A stretch of 49,596 bases of DNA from JAAYCI01 sp964370195 (GTDB taxonomy: Bacteria; Bacillota; Clostridia; Oscillospirales; Ruminococcaceae): the NCBI GenBank assembly GCA_964370195.1, contig CAYJIH010000008.1:1-49596 (forward strand), in the 5' to 3' direction. Numbering within the stretch: the stretch's first letter is position 1; each line of letters begins with the position of its first letter. Position numbers and translations under genes: made by a program. Of the stretch, positions 15,343 through 24,286 are shown piece after piece. Under the pieces are notes generated by a model. That model saw only the letters and a list, made by a program, of their open reading frames with translations. It did no database searches and was not told the origin of the DNA.

Positions 15343-17265
15343 ATGTTCGAGAAGGTGACAAAGTTTTTAAATTCAGTTCCCATGTTGTTTGTGTCTGGCA
15401 TTTGTTTGGCGGTTAGTTTTATTGGCGAATATCTCATTCCGCTTGCTACCGGTGGCAGCGAACACATCTTCATGGTTCAGTTTGCATGGGCTTCCATTTT
15501 AATTTCCGGGTTTCCACTTGTGTATTCTGCTTTTTATCGGCTGATAAAACAGCGTCTCATCAGTTCCGCACTGCTTATCACCATTGCCATGGCTGCAGCC
15601 GTTTACATCGGTGATATATTTGCCGCCGGTGAAGTTGCTTTCATTATGGCCATTGGCGAATGGCTTGAAGATCGAACCGTGGAAAAAGCAAAAAAAGGAA
15701 TAGAAACGCTATTGCATCTCGTGCCAAGTCAAGGGCGTGTGCTAACTACTTCTGCCGATGGCAAAACAATGGAAACGATGGTAGAGGCGAAAGACATCTC
15801 TATAGGTGATACCATTCGGGTACTTCCCGGTGAAACTTTCCCCACAGATGGCACCATTGCCACCGGAAATACAACGGTAGACCAAAGCATTATAACCGGC
15901 GAATCTTTACCTGTAGATAAATGTGAAAACGACGAAGTGTTTGCTGGCACACTCAATCGTTTTGGATGCGTAGATGTACACGTTACAAAATCTTTTGCAA
16001 ACTCTTCTTTACAAAAGATGATTAAACTGGTAAAAGATGCCGAAAACAACAAAGCACCCATGCAGAAAACGGTTGATAAGTGGGCTTCTTGGCTTGTGCC
16101 CATTGCGTGTGTTATTGCCGTTATCACATACCTTGTATTTGCATACTTGTTGCACGAACCAAACGCAGCACTCATCCGCGCCGTTACTGTTCTTGTTGTA
16201 TTTTGTCCGTGTGCTTTGGCCCTTGCCACGCCCACATCGATTATGGCAGCCATTGGCCAGGCAACCAAAAAAGGGGTGCTGATAAAATCCGGCGAAGCAC
16301 TTGAAAGGATGGGCACTGTTTCTACCGTTGCCTTCGACAAAACCGGCACCATCACCTTAGGAAAACTTTCTGTTAGCGATGTTACCGGTTTTAACATTTC
16401 AGAGGATGAGCTTATTAAACTGGCTGCTGCTGTAGAAAGCCGCTCTGAACATCCGGTTGGAAAATCAGTGGTTCACTATGCAAACGAGCATACACTCACT
16501 TTTCATGATGCAAAGCATTTTGCCATGGAAGTGGGAAAAGGTGTCATGGCAAGTGTGAATGGACAAACCATTTTCTGTGGAAATGAAAAGTTAATTACAG
16601 AGCGTGCACACGTAACCATTTCAGATGAAATTCAAAAAATAGTTTATGATTTGCAGGAACAAGGAAAAGCTGTCATCCTTGTTTCTTCAAAAGACGCAGT
16701 GCTTGGTGTTATTGGTTTATCCGATAAAATTAAAGACACATCGAAAGAAGCCATTTCACACTTACACACGGCCGGCATCACAAAAACCGTACTTTTAACC
16801 GGTGATAATGAGCGCAGTGCCTCTTTTATATCCAAAAACATCGGCATTCAAAACGTATACGCATCCCTTCTACCGGAAGATAAAGTAACTGCCATTCAAT
16901 CGCTTCTAGAAAAAGGTGAGGGTGTATGCATGGTGGGAGACGGTGTAAATGATGCCCCTGCATTAAAAACAGCAACCGTTGGCATTGCCATGGGCACCAT
17001 GGGTAGTGATATTGCCATTGATGCTGCGGACATTGCCATTTTAGGCGACGACATTTCCAAAATTTCCTATATCAAAAAACTGTCGAATGCCACAATATCC
17101 TCTATTAAATTCAATATAACACTTTCTATGATAATCAACTTTACCGCCATTATTTTATCCATTATGGGTTTGCTAAACCCCGCAACAGGTGCTTTGGTGC
17201 ACAATGCCGGTTCTGTGCTTGTTGTTTTAAATGCAGCCCGCCTTTACGATAAAAAAATAAGCTGA
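15343..17265 (+). CDS. Heavy-metal P1B-type ATPase, probably copper exporter
   Basis: Protein of 640 residues. It has the membrane metal motif Cys288-Pro-Cys290, the phosphorylated Asp332 in DKTGT, the TGES loop in ITGESLPVD, the SEHPVG histidine-proline motif and GDGVNDAPAL. It has no N-terminal heavy-metal-binding (HMA) domain. The last membrane segment, with HNAGSVLVVLNAARL, is closer to the Zn/Cd/Co-type group than to classic CopA, but the CPCALALATPT segment and the CsoR partner favour Cu(I). Metal choice is therefore inferred mainly from the operon. It expels metal from the cytoplasm. The stop codon is one base before an assembly gap. Confidence 0.85.
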   Translation: MFEKVTKFLNSVPMLFVSGICLAVSFIGEYLIPLATGGSEHIFMVQFAWASILISGFPLVYSAFYRLIKQRLISSALLITIAMAAAVYIGDIFAAGEVAFIMAIGEWLEDRTVEKAKKGIETLLHLVPSQGRVLTTSADGKTMETMVEAKDISIGDTIRVLPGETFPTDGTIATGNTTVDQSIITGESLPVDKCENDEVFAGTLNRFGCVDVHVTKSFANSSLQKMIKLVKDAENNKAPMQKTVDKWASWLVPIACVIAVITYLVFAYLLHEPNAALIRAVTVLVVFCPCALALATPTSIMAAIGQATKKGVLIKSGEALERMGTVSTVAFDKTGTITLGKLSVSDVTGFNISEDELIKLAAAVESRSEHPVGKSVVHYANEHTLTFHDAKHFAMEVGKGVMASVNGQTIFCGNEKLITERAHVTISDEIQKIVYDLQEQGKAVILVSSKDAVLGVIGLSDKIKDTSKEAISHLHTAGITKTVLLTGDNERSASFISKNIGIQNVYASLLPEDKVTAIQSLLEKGEGVCMVGDGVNDAPALKTATVGIAMGTMGSDIAIDAADIAILGDDISKISYIKKLSNATISSIKFNITLSMIINFTAIILSIMGLLNPATGALVHNAGSVLVVLNAARLYDKKIS

Positions 17266-17266
17266 T

Positions 17267-17366
17267 NNNNNNNNNNNNNNNNNNNNNNNNNNNNNNNNNN
17301 NNNNNNNNNNNNNNNNNNNNNNNNNNNNNNNNNNNNNNNNNNNNNNNNNNNNNNNNNNNNNNNNNN
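17267..17366. other. Assembly gap (100 N)
   Basis: Exactly 100 N, a placeholder. The nine bases TAAGCTGAT end the left contig (17258-17266) and begin the right contig (17367-17375), so the contigs may simply overlap and the true gap may be zero. Confidence 0.95.
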
Positions 17367-17402
17367 TAAGCTGATTTAGATTTATTTCTCTTTCCTTGTA
17401 TA

Positions 17403-17438
17403 CAGCGCCTCGTGTATGGTATAATGCACGAGGCGCTG
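17403..17438. promoter_or_regulatory. 12-bp palindrome enclosing a -10-like element
   Basis: Perfect 12-bp inverted repeat CAGCGCCTCGTG / CACGAGGCGCTG. Its 12-base loop contains TGGTATAATG, a perfect -10 hexamer (17420-17425) with an extended -10-like TGG. A weak -35 (TTGTAT, 17396-17401) is 18 bases away. It could be the terminator of the ATPase operon, although no U-run follows, or a promoter with an operator for the peptidase gene 60 bases on. Confidence 0.45.
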
Positions 17439-17499
17439 CCTGTTTACACAAACGTACAGCCACAAGTGCTTTATTATCTCTTAAAAAAGGAACCCCACC

Positions 17500-18447
17500 A
17501 TGACACCGTTATCGCAAACCATTTTCGACAACTTTCAAACACGTAAAAGTGATGCACAAAAAAGTGCTTTCATCGCATTGATGCAAGAGCATTTTCCAAA
17601 AATGACCATTGAAGAAAGCGGCCGGTTGCTACGCAACCGCAATTTGGTTGTTGGAGATATAAAAAATGCACAGTATGTTTTTACAGCCCACTATGACACG
17701 TGCGCGCAGCTTCCATTCCCCAATTTTATGGCACCACGCAACCCGTTTGCTCTAATTTTGCTGATTTTAGCCTTTTCAATTGCCTTTTTTCTTCTCGGCA
17801 TGCTTTTGGGTGTTGTGGGCCATGTTGTAAACTTGCCCCCCATCTTTCCCTTCTTTGTTCTTCTTCCTGCTGCCCTTTTGTTTCAGCTACTCATTCTGTT
17901 TGGCAAAGCAAACAAGCACACAGCAAACGACAACACCTCCGGCGTAATTACACTGTGCGAAATTCTGCACCTTCTTAGCGACGAAGAAAAAGCAAAAATA
18001 GCCGTTGTGTTTTTCGACAATGAAGAAATTGGCCTTGTGGGTTCTTCACGCTTTCAAAAAAAATATCATAAAGAAATGAAGAACAAACTTCTTCTCAACT
18101 TCGACTGTGTGTCAGATGGAGACAACATAGCGCTGTGTATCAGCAAAAAAGCCAAAGTGAAAAACCAACAAGAGTTAGAAGCTGCCTTTTGCCCGCACAA
18201 GAACAAAACAATTTTATTTTGGAACTCACGCACCACATTTTACCCATCAGACCAAATTCATTTTCCACAAAATGTGGCCGTTGCCAGTTTTAATAAATCA
18301 CGTATATTCGGCTATTATATGAATAAAATCCACACAAAACACGACACTGTTTTTATGGAAGAAAACATCCTGTACTTAGCTTCCTGCTGTAAAAATCTTA
18401 TACAGGCAAATAATACAACTTGTCAGCACACGCAAAATCAGGTATGA
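17500..18447 (+). CDS. M28-family metallopeptidase with two membrane segments
   Basis: Protein of 315 residues. The two-zinc ligand set of M28 aminopeptidases is recognisable: His64 in FTAHYDT, Asp144 in NDNTSG, the Glu175-Glu176 pair in DNEEIGL, Asp202 in NFDCVSDGD, and a late His in IHTKHDT. Two hydrophobic segments (about 82-105 and 116-135) are inserted between the first and second zinc ligands, so the catalytic domain is split by a membrane hairpin. There is no signal peptide. By that topology the active site would face the cytoplasm (inference). The ribosome site AAGGA is 8 bases before the ATG. The amidohydrolase promoter overlaps the end of this gene. Confidence 0.75.
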   Translation: MTPLSQTIFDNFQTRKSDAQKSAFIALMQEHFPKMTIEESGRLLRNRNLVVGDIKNAQYVFTAHYDTCAQLPFPNFMAPRNPFALILLILAFSIAFFLLGMLLGVVGHVVNLPPIFPFFVLLPAALLFQLLILFGKANKHTANDNTSGVITLCEILHLLSDEEKAKIAVVFFDNEEIGLVGSSRFQKKYHKEMKNKLLLNFDCVSDGDNIALCISKKAKVKNQQELEAAFCPHKNKTILFWNSRTTFYPSDQIHFPQNVAVASFNKSRIFGYYMNKIHTKHDTVFMEENILYLASCCKNLIQANNTTCQHTQNQV

Positions 18448-18448
18448 T
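18420..18448 (+). promoter_or_regulatory. Promoter of the amidohydrolase gene
   Basis: -35 TTGTCA, 17-base spacer, -10 TATGAT, overlapping the last codons of the peptidase gene, about 40 bases upstream of the next start codon. Confidence 0.65.
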
Positions 18449-18488
18449 ACAATTAAGAATATTTTAATTAAAAGTGAGGATTAAACAC

Positions 18489-19898
18489 ATGATTGATACG
18501 CTCTTTACACACGCAACCATCGTAAGCGTAAACGCCGCACGCGATGTCTTCTTTGATGGCGCCCTTGCCATACAAGGTGATAAAATTGTGGATGTGGGGC
18601 CCTCTGCCGACCTTGAAGCAAAATATACTGATTGTGCCAATGTGCAAAATATGGAAGGGAAAATTTTATTCCCCGGGTTTGTTAGCACGCATAATCACCT
18701 TTTCCAAACTTTACTAAAAGGCCTTGGGGACGATATGGTGCTAAAAGATTGGCTAGAAACCATGACCTTCCCCGCTGCCACGAACTTACGTTATGAAGAC
18801 TGTTACCAGGCAGCTGTTTTGGGCTGTATGGAAGGCCTGCACAGTGGCATTACAACCAACTTAGACTATATGTATCCACACCCAGCACCCGATCTTTCAG
18901 ACGCAGTGGTAAAAGCGTTTAAAGACCTTGGTGTTCGTGGTATTTTGGGCCGTGGTTGCATGGACACCGGCGCACAATTTGGTGTGCAACGTGGCATTAT
19001 GCAAAACACAGCTGAAATTGAAAAGGATGTCTACCGCCTTTTTGATACATATCACAACAGTGAAAACGGACGCATTAAAGTTTGGGTGGCCCCTGCCGCC
19101 ATCTGGTCGAACACACGGGAAAACCTAGAAATGCTTTGGCGTGTTACCAACGAATACAAATCCGGTTTTACCGTACATATTTCGGAAACACCGTTTGATA
19201 GAGATGCTGCAGCCGAACTGCATGGCCGCCCGGATGCCGAGGTTTTGGAAGAACTTGGCATTCTTGGCCCCAACGTTTTAATGGTTCACTGTTGCTATTT
19301 AACAGACAAAGACATTGCCCTTGCAAAACAACACGATATTAAAATTTCACACAATGTATGCTCGAACCAATACTTATCTTCCGGCGTTGCCGATGTGCCA
19401 AAAATGCTAAAAAATGGTTTAACCGTTTCTCTCGGTGTTGATGGTGCTGCCAGCAACAATGCGCAAGATATGGTAGAACTGATGAAATTCACAGCACTGC
19501 AACATAAAGTAAACACACGCAACCCGTTGGCGATGTCTGCAGAAAAAGTATTAGAGATGGCCACCATCGATGGTGCGCGTGCCCTTGGTATGGATGCCGA
19601 AATCGGATCGCTAGAGGCCGGCAAAAAAGCTGATATTGTCATTTTTGACCCACTAAAATGCCCAAAAGCAATCCCCATGCACAACCCGGTTTCTACCTTG
19701 GTTTATTCTTCTTCTTTGCAAAATATTGTGGGCGTATTGGTAGACGGCAAAACTGTGATTGAAAACGGTGTTGTTGTTACCGTAGAAGACGAAGTGAACG
19801 AATATAAAAAAGCACAAAAATGTGCCGAGGACTTATGCCTACGTGGCAACATTACAAACCGACGCGAAGGTCATAAATGGAACAACCCTTACGCATAA
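18489..19898 (+). CDS. ATZ/TRZ-type amidohydrolase (nucleoside/purine-type deaminase-like)
   Basis: Protein of 469 residues of the metal-dependent amidohydrolase superfamily. The metal site is shown by His68-Asn-His70 in THNHLFQTLLKG, a later VHISE histidine, a VHCCYL histidine and the aspartate in GVDGAASNN. The subgroup contains 5-methylthioadenosine/S-adenosylhomocysteine deaminase (MtaD), 8-oxoguanine deaminase and the triazine hydrolases AtzA/TrzN; deamination of a purine-like substrate is the most likely role. I cannot fix the substrate, so no symbol is given. The ATG at 18489 follows GAGGA by 8 bases; a GTG five codons earlier lies in the ribosome site. A strong terminator follows. Confidence 0.8.
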   Translation: MIDTLFTHATIVSVNAARDVFFDGALAIQGDKIVDVGPSADLEAKYTDCANVQNMEGKILFPGFVSTHNHLFQTLLKGLGDDMVLKDWLETMTFPAATNLRYEDCYQAAVLGCMEGLHSGITTNLDYMYPHPAPDLSDAVVKAFKDLGVRGILGRGCMDTGAQFGVQRGIMQNTAEIEKDVYRLFDTYHNSENGRIKVWVAPAAIWSNTRENLEMLWRVTNEYKSGFTVHISETPFDRDAAAELHGRPDAEVLEELGILGPNVLMVHCCYLTDKDIALAKQHDIKISHNVCSNQYLSSGVADVPKMLKNGLTVSLGVDGAASNNAQDMVELMKFTALQHKVNTRNPLAMSAEKVLEMATIDGARALGMDAEIGSLEAGKKADIVIFDPLKCPKAIPMHNPVSTLVYSSSLQNIVGVLVDGKTVIENGVVVTVEDEVNEYKKAQKCAEDLCLRGNITNRREGHKWNNPYA

Positions 19899-19909
19899 AT
19901 ATAAAATCA

Positions 19910-19941
19910 AGCCCCTTCCTGTGTTATCACAGAAAGGGGCT
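19910..19941. terminator. Terminator between amidohydrolase and comF
   Basis: Stem AGCCCCTT...AAGGGGCT extended by CTGTG/CACAG, loop TTAT, followed by TATTTTCTT on the plus strand and TTGATTTTAT on the minus strand. It can serve both convergent genes. Confidence 0.8.
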
Positions 19942-19987
19942 ATTTTCTTGTTACGAAAAGGTTATTCAATTAAATAATCACTTCATT

Positions 19988-20674
19988 CTATACATCTAGG
20001 CCGGTATAATCATCCTGCACCACTAAAAAGGTAAAAGCGAAACAACTTGCAGCACCGGCCGCTTTTACAACAGCTGCACATTCCGACAATGTGCTACCCG
20101 TAGTTAACACATCATCGATAAGCAACACGTGTTTTCCACCAAAATTGGCCTGTGGCGAAACACAAAACGCATCTTTTACATTGCTTTGCCTATCTTTGCG
20201 GCTCAAAGTTCTTTGTTTTGTTGTTTCCCGTGTTTTTTGTAACCAATCTGTTTGCAAAAGAAGCCCTGATTTTTTACAAAGTTCCCCTGCCAGCAATTCG
20301 CTTTGGTTAAACCCACGCTCTTTTTTGGCAAGTGGTGCCATTGGAACCGGCACCACCACATCTATTTTTTGTAAAAACCCTGCTTGTTTTGCAAAGCAAG
20401 ACATCACCTCACCAATTGGCGAGGCAAGGCTTTGAACTCCTTCATATTTTAAGCGATGGCAAGCCACACTAACCGGTGGCCTATATTCAAAGCAAGCCCA
20501 CCACTCTTCAATGTGTGCCATCCGAAACCGTACAAGTGGCTTTGCTTCAAGCTGTTGGGCCATCACATCTGCCTCGCAAGTGCACACTTTCACAAACCCC
20601 AGCACACGCTCGCACCAAGGACAATGTTTCGGATAAAACAAATCAAGTAAAAAATCTTTCACCTGTATGCTCAC
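19988..20674 (-). CDS. comF: ComF-family phosphoribosyltransferase-like protein
   Basis: Protein of 228 residues. An N-terminal Cys-x2-Cys pair (HCPWC) with further cysteines (CTC) forms the usual zinc site of ComF. The C-terminal half has the PRPP-loop motif VLLIDDVLTTGSTL of type I phosphoribosyltransferases. ComF proteins assist DNA uptake in competent bacteria. The start is probably GTG at 20674, whose bases overlap the recD2 stop codon (GTGA), with GAGGG six bases upstream. Coupling to the RecD2 helicase fits a role in DNA processing. Confidence 0.85.
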   Translation of the reverse strand: MSIQVKDFLLDLFYPKHCPWCERVLGFVKVCTCEADVMAQQLEAKPLVRFRMAHIEEWWACFEYRPPVSVACHRLKYEGVQSLASPIGEVMSCFAKQAGFLQKIDVVVPVPMAPLAKKERGFNQSELLAGELCKKSGLLLQTDWLQKTRETTKQRTLSRKDRQSNVKDAFCVSPQANFGGKHVLLIDDVLTTGSTLSECAAVVKAAGAASCFAFTFLVVQDDYTGLDV

Positions 20675-22878
20675 AGCCAACCCTCATCCTGCAAAAAAAT
20701 GTCAAAATGCGAAAAACGTGTATTTTTATTGGCATTTGCCACCATTTGATCTAGCACGGCTTGCTCGCCCACAAGAACACACAAATTTTTGGCTCTTGTT
20801 ACACCTGTATACAGCAAATTACGATATCTCAGTGGTTTTGGCACCTCTGCCACCGATAACACAACCGCTTCAAACTCACTTCCCTGGCTTTTATGAATTG
20901 TAATGGCATACGCGAGTTCCAATTCATGCAAATTTTCTTGTATATACGTCACACGCCTATCTTCACACAGCACCGTCATCGTGCCGGCGCGTGCATCAAT
21001 GGATTCTATTAAACCGATGTCACCATTGTACGCGCCAGCCCCGGCTTCTCCGTCCAGCCTTGTCCAAGGGATGTCGTAGTTGTTTTTCACCTGCATCACC
21101 TTATCACCTTCTCGAAACACAAACCCTTGCCTCTTCAGCTCCTGCTTATTAGGTTTTTTCGGGTTCAGACGTTCTTGCAATGCTGCACTAAGCACCTCGG
21201 TGCCCAGCGGCCCTTTTCGCCCTGGGCACAGCACTTGAATGTCTGAAAACGGCGACAGATTGTAAAAAGTAGAAAGGCGTCTTGCCACAAGGTCACAAAT
21301 CAAATCCTGTGCTTTTAGGCCGGCAGCGCGTAAAAAGAAAAAATCATCGTTTTTTCCGCCCTCCCTCACAGGATTCCCTTGCATAATTTCATGCGCATTG
21401 CGCACAATCAAACTGGCCTCAGCCTGGCGAAAAATTTCATTAAGCCGCACAGACGGCACACTGCCAGACTGCAAAATCCCACGCAACACATTGCCGGCCC
21501 CCACACTGGGCAGCTGGTCCACATCCCCCACCAAAATCAGGCGGCACGATGGCTTCAAAGCAAGCAGTAAACTTTCAAACAACAACGCATCCACCATACT
21601 CACTTCATCCACAATTAAAACATCGCAACGAAGTGGATTTTGCGCATTATGTTTAAACCGTGGCGTGTCCATCCCTGCACGAAAATCCACCTCCAACAAC
21701 CGATGGATGGTGGAAGCTTTTCGTGCCGTCAACTCACTCATTCGTTTCGCCGCACGGCCTGTGGGTGCCGCCAGTAAAACACGCTCGGCCTGTTGCTCTA
21801 AAAGCGAAATCACCGCATTGATGGCTGTGGTTTTGCCCGTTCCGGGGCCACCGGTAATCACCACCACACCACATTGCATGGCCAGCCGAATCGCCTCAAT
21901 TTGGCGCTCGGCATACTGAACCTCTGCACTTTCCTCTTGCTGCCCAATCAACTTATCGAACTGTTTCGGCATCGGCACATCACAACGAACTTTACTTTGC
22001 AATATCGCCGCGGCATTCATCTCTGCACGCATCATCTCTGGCAAAAACACTTTTTTTTCAGAATCTTCTGTTAAACACAGCCGCTCGTCATCGCACAGGC
22101 GTTCTAACTCGCGCGTCACAACATCAGGTGGCAGTTTAAAGAAGGTGGTAACCGTTTCTTGTAGCCTTACAGCAGGCAGGCATGTGTGTCCATTTTGCAA
22201 ATTATGACGCAACGTATACAAAAGAGCCGCCTGCACACGCTCTTCGCATTCTGCCTCGAATGCAAAATGCTGTGCGATAGCATCAACACGCGCAAACCCA
22301 AGAAACAACGGGTGCCCACAAAGACGATAAGGGTTACTTTCTACTAGATGTATCGTCTCTTTTTCATAATACCCATACAAAGACACTGCCTCAGACATGC
22401 TTAAGCCCAGCCGCATTAAAGACATCATAGCTTCCCGTGTTCCGTATCGCTCTAAAAACACCTGCCCTGCCTTTTTTGCCTTTTTCAGAGAAAAGCCACT
22501 CACCTCTGCCAACTTTTCCGGTTCTTGTGCCAAAATGCCCAACGTATCTGCACCAAAACGCTCTACAATACGACGCGCTGTTACCGGCCCAATGCCCGGC
22601 AGCACACCACTGGATAAATATTGCAAAATATCATCCGCTTCTTGTGGCAAACGAAATGCACACGCTTCTGCCTGAAATTGTGGCCCATAACTTGCATGTA
22701 TACTATATTTTCCACGCAAAGTAAGCTCCTCGCCCGGCACACTGCCGGCCAAGGGGCCCACTACAGAGATCAACTCTCCCTCTTCATCCAACAATTGCAG
22801 CACAGCAAACCCGTTATCTTCGCTTTCATAGCTCACGTTTTCTACACGACCCACCAAAATTTCGGTTTCTTGCTGCAT
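20671..22878 (-). CDS. recD2: RecD2-type ATP-dependent DNA helicase
   Basis: Protein of 735 residues of the RecD2 (YrrC) SF1B helicase family. It has an N-terminal OB-like and helix-hairpin-helix region (GVLPGIGPVTARRIVERFG), Walker A GGPGTGKTT, the DEVSMVD motif II, the GDVDQLPSVGAG motif III and the late AYAITIHKSQGSEF and YTGVTRAK motifs. It unwinds DNA 5' to 3' in repair. The ATG at 22878 has GAAGGG six bases upstream; the adjacent ATG at 22881 and a GTG at 22896 are alternatives. It lies 25 bases after metK and shares its transcript. Confidence 0.9.
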   Translation of the reverse strand: MQQETEILVGRVENVSYESEDNGFAVLQLLDEEGELISVVGPLAGSVPGEELTLRGKYSIHASYGPQFQAEACAFRLPQEADDILQYLSSGVLPGIGPVTARRIVERFGADTLGILAQEPEKLAEVSGFSLKKAKKAGQVFLERYGTREAMMSLMRLGLSMSEAVSLYGYYEKETIHLVESNPYRLCGHPLFLGFARVDAIAQHFAFEAECEERVQAALLYTLRHNLQNGHTCLPAVRLQETVTTFFKLPPDVVTRELERLCDDERLCLTEDSEKKVFLPEMMRAEMNAAAILQSKVRCDVPMPKQFDKLIGQQEESAEVQYAERQIEAIRLAMQCGVVVITGGPGTGKTTAINAVISLLEQQAERVLLAAPTGRAAKRMSELTARKASTIHRLLEVDFRAGMDTPRFKHNAQNPLRCDVLIVDEVSMVDALLFESLLLALKPSCRLILVGDVDQLPSVGAGNVLRGILQSGSVPSVRLNEIFRQAEASLIVRNAHEIMQGNPVREGGKNDDFFFLRAAGLKAQDLICDLVARRLSTFYNLSPFSDIQVLCPGRKGPLGTEVLSAALQERLNPKKPNKQELKRQGFVFREGDKVMQVKNNYDIPWTRLDGEAGAGAYNGDIGLIESIDARAGTMTVLCEDRRVTYIQENLHELELAYAITIHKSQGSEFEAVVLSVAEVPKPLRYRNLLYTGVTRAKNLCVLVGEQAVLDQMVANANKNTRFSHFDIFLQDEGWL

Positions 22879-22903
22879 CATTTGCCCTTCTACCACGGCT
22901 TTA

Positions 22904-24049
22904 TTATCCCTGTGATGCCAGCGCTTGTTTCAACGCCTCTACACGGTCTGTTTTTTCCCAGCTCACATTCAAATCCTCACGGCCTAAGTGCCCATAAGCT
23001 GCAAGTTGACGATAAATTGGTTTCTTTAGGTCCAACGCTTCAATAATGCCGGCCGGTGTTAAATCAAACACTTTTGACACAGCCTCGGCAATCGTATCAT
23101 CACTTATTGAGCCGCTTCCAAATGTATCCACACGGATACTTACCGGCTGTGCCACACCAATGGCATAAGCAAGTTGCACTTCGCAACGTGCCGCAAGACC
23201 TGCCGCCACAATGTTTTTGGCCACCCAACGTGCCGCATACGCTGCACTACGGTCCACTTTTGTAGGGTCTTTTCCCGAAAAAGCACCTCCACCATGGCGT
23301 GCATAACCGCCATACGTATCCACAATAATTTTACGGCCCGTTAAACCGGAATCCCCCTGAGGACCACCCACAACAAATCGTCCTGTTGGGTTGATGAAAA
23401 ACCGTGTATTTTCATCAAGCATCTCAGCCGGCACCACGGGGCGCACCACTTTCTCAATGATATCCTTCTCAATGGTGGCGTGGTCTACCTCCGGTGCATG
23501 CTGTGTTGAAATTACCACTGTATCCACACGCACAGGCTTATCACCGTCATACTCCACGCTCACTTGGCTTTTTCCGTCCGGACGCAAATAAGAAAGTTCT
23601 TCACTTTTACGCACATCTGTTAGTTTTTTAGCCAATTTATGTGCCAAACTAATGGGCAATGGCATCAGTTCCGGTGTCTCGTCACACGCATAACCAAACA
23701 TCATCCCTTGGTCGCCCGCGCCACCCGGATTCACACCCATAGCAATATCAGCACTTTGCTCTTTAATAGAAGTAATCACGGCACACGTTTCGCAATCAAA
23801 ACCAAATTTAGCGCGTGTATATCCAATGTCTCGCACCACATCACGTACAATGGTTTGAATGTCCACATAGCTGTTTGTTGTCATTTCGCCCATAACATAA
23901 ATAACACCCGTATTGGCAGTTGTTTCGCATGCCACACGACCTTCCGGATCTACTGCAAGAACCGCGTCCAAAACCGCATCCGATATTTGGTCGCAAATTT
24001 TATCGGGATGCCCCTCAGTTACAGATTCCGATGTGAATAATTTCCTCAT
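22904..24049 (-). CDS. metK: S-adenosylmethionine synthetase
   Basis: Protein of 381 residues, the full length of the family, that makes S-adenosylmethionine from methionine and ATP. It begins MRKLFTSESVTEGHPDKICDQ. It carries the GGAGDQGMMFGYA motif and the late P-loop-like GGGAFSGKDPTKVDRSAAY. It is controlled by the SAM-I riboswitch at 24123-24219 and a terminator just after it. The downstream genes recD2 and comF would fall under the same control unless they have their own promoters. Confidence 0.97.
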   Translation of the reverse strand: MRKLFTSESVTEGHPDKICDQISDAVLDAVLAVDPEGRVACETTANTGVIYVMGEMTTNSYVDIQTIVRDVVRDIGYTRAKFGFDCETCAVITSIKEQSADIAMGVNPGGAGDQGMMFGYACDETPELMPLPISLAHKLAKKLTDVRKSEELSYLRPDGKSQVSVEYDGDKPVRVDTVVISTQHAPEVDHATIEKDIIEKVVRPVVPAEMLDENTRFFINPTGRFVVGGPQGDSGLTGRKIIVDTYGGYARHGGGAFSGKDPTKVDRSAAYAARWVAKNIVAAGLAARCEVQLAYAIGVAQPVSIRVDTFGSGSISDDTIAEAVSKVFDLTPAGIIEALDLKKPIYRQLAAYGHLGREDLNVSWEKTDRVEALKQALASQG

Positions 24050-24086
24050 TTTTTATTCCTTTCTCTTCGTTGCTGTTTTTCACAAT

Positions 24087-24115
24087 AAAAAAGCGTCTGG
24101 GAGAAACCCAGACGC
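24087..24115 (-). terminator. Riboswitch expression-platform terminator
   Basis: Minus-strand RNA forms a perfect 9-bp stem GCGTCTGGG / CCCAGACGC with a 5-base loop, followed by TTTTTT. It lies directly after the SAM aptamer and about 40 bases before metK. SAM binding should favour it. Confidence 0.9.
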
Positions 24116-24122
24116 ATCAAAG

Positions 24123-24219
24123 CTTATCTTTCGGGTTTTCCCGCAGGAAGGAGCACCTTGTCTTGTAAGACAGGTTGCTGGGCTTCATCGGGCCTGTTCC
24201 CTCAGCCACTCTTGATAAG
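24123..24219 (-). promoter_or_regulatory. SAM-I (S-box) riboswitch aptamer
   Basis: Minus-strand RNA from 24219 to 24123. The P1 helix pairs CTTATC with GATAAG. The conserved pieces GAGTGGCTGAGGGA, CCCGATGAAGCCC-AGCAACC and AAGGTGCT are all present, followed by the GAAAGATAAG closing strand. It controls metK by transcription termination. Confidence 0.95.
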
Positions 24220-24249
24220 TAACTATTAAATTGTAATGCTTTCTAAACA

Positions 24250-24278
24250 ATTATACCCACCCACTCAACGAATGTCAA
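24250..24278 (-). promoter_or_regulatory. Promoter of metK-recD2-comF
   Basis: Minus strand: -35 TTGACA, 17-base spacer, -10 TATAAT, both perfect. It lies just after the lysA stop codon and about 30 bases upstream of the riboswitch. Confidence 0.85.
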
Positions 24279-24286
24279 GCAGTTTT

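Noticed and set aside
15729..16397. 222-codon frame antisense to the metal ATPase
   Set aside because: It mirrors the conserved ATPase coding region and has no ribosome site or family features.
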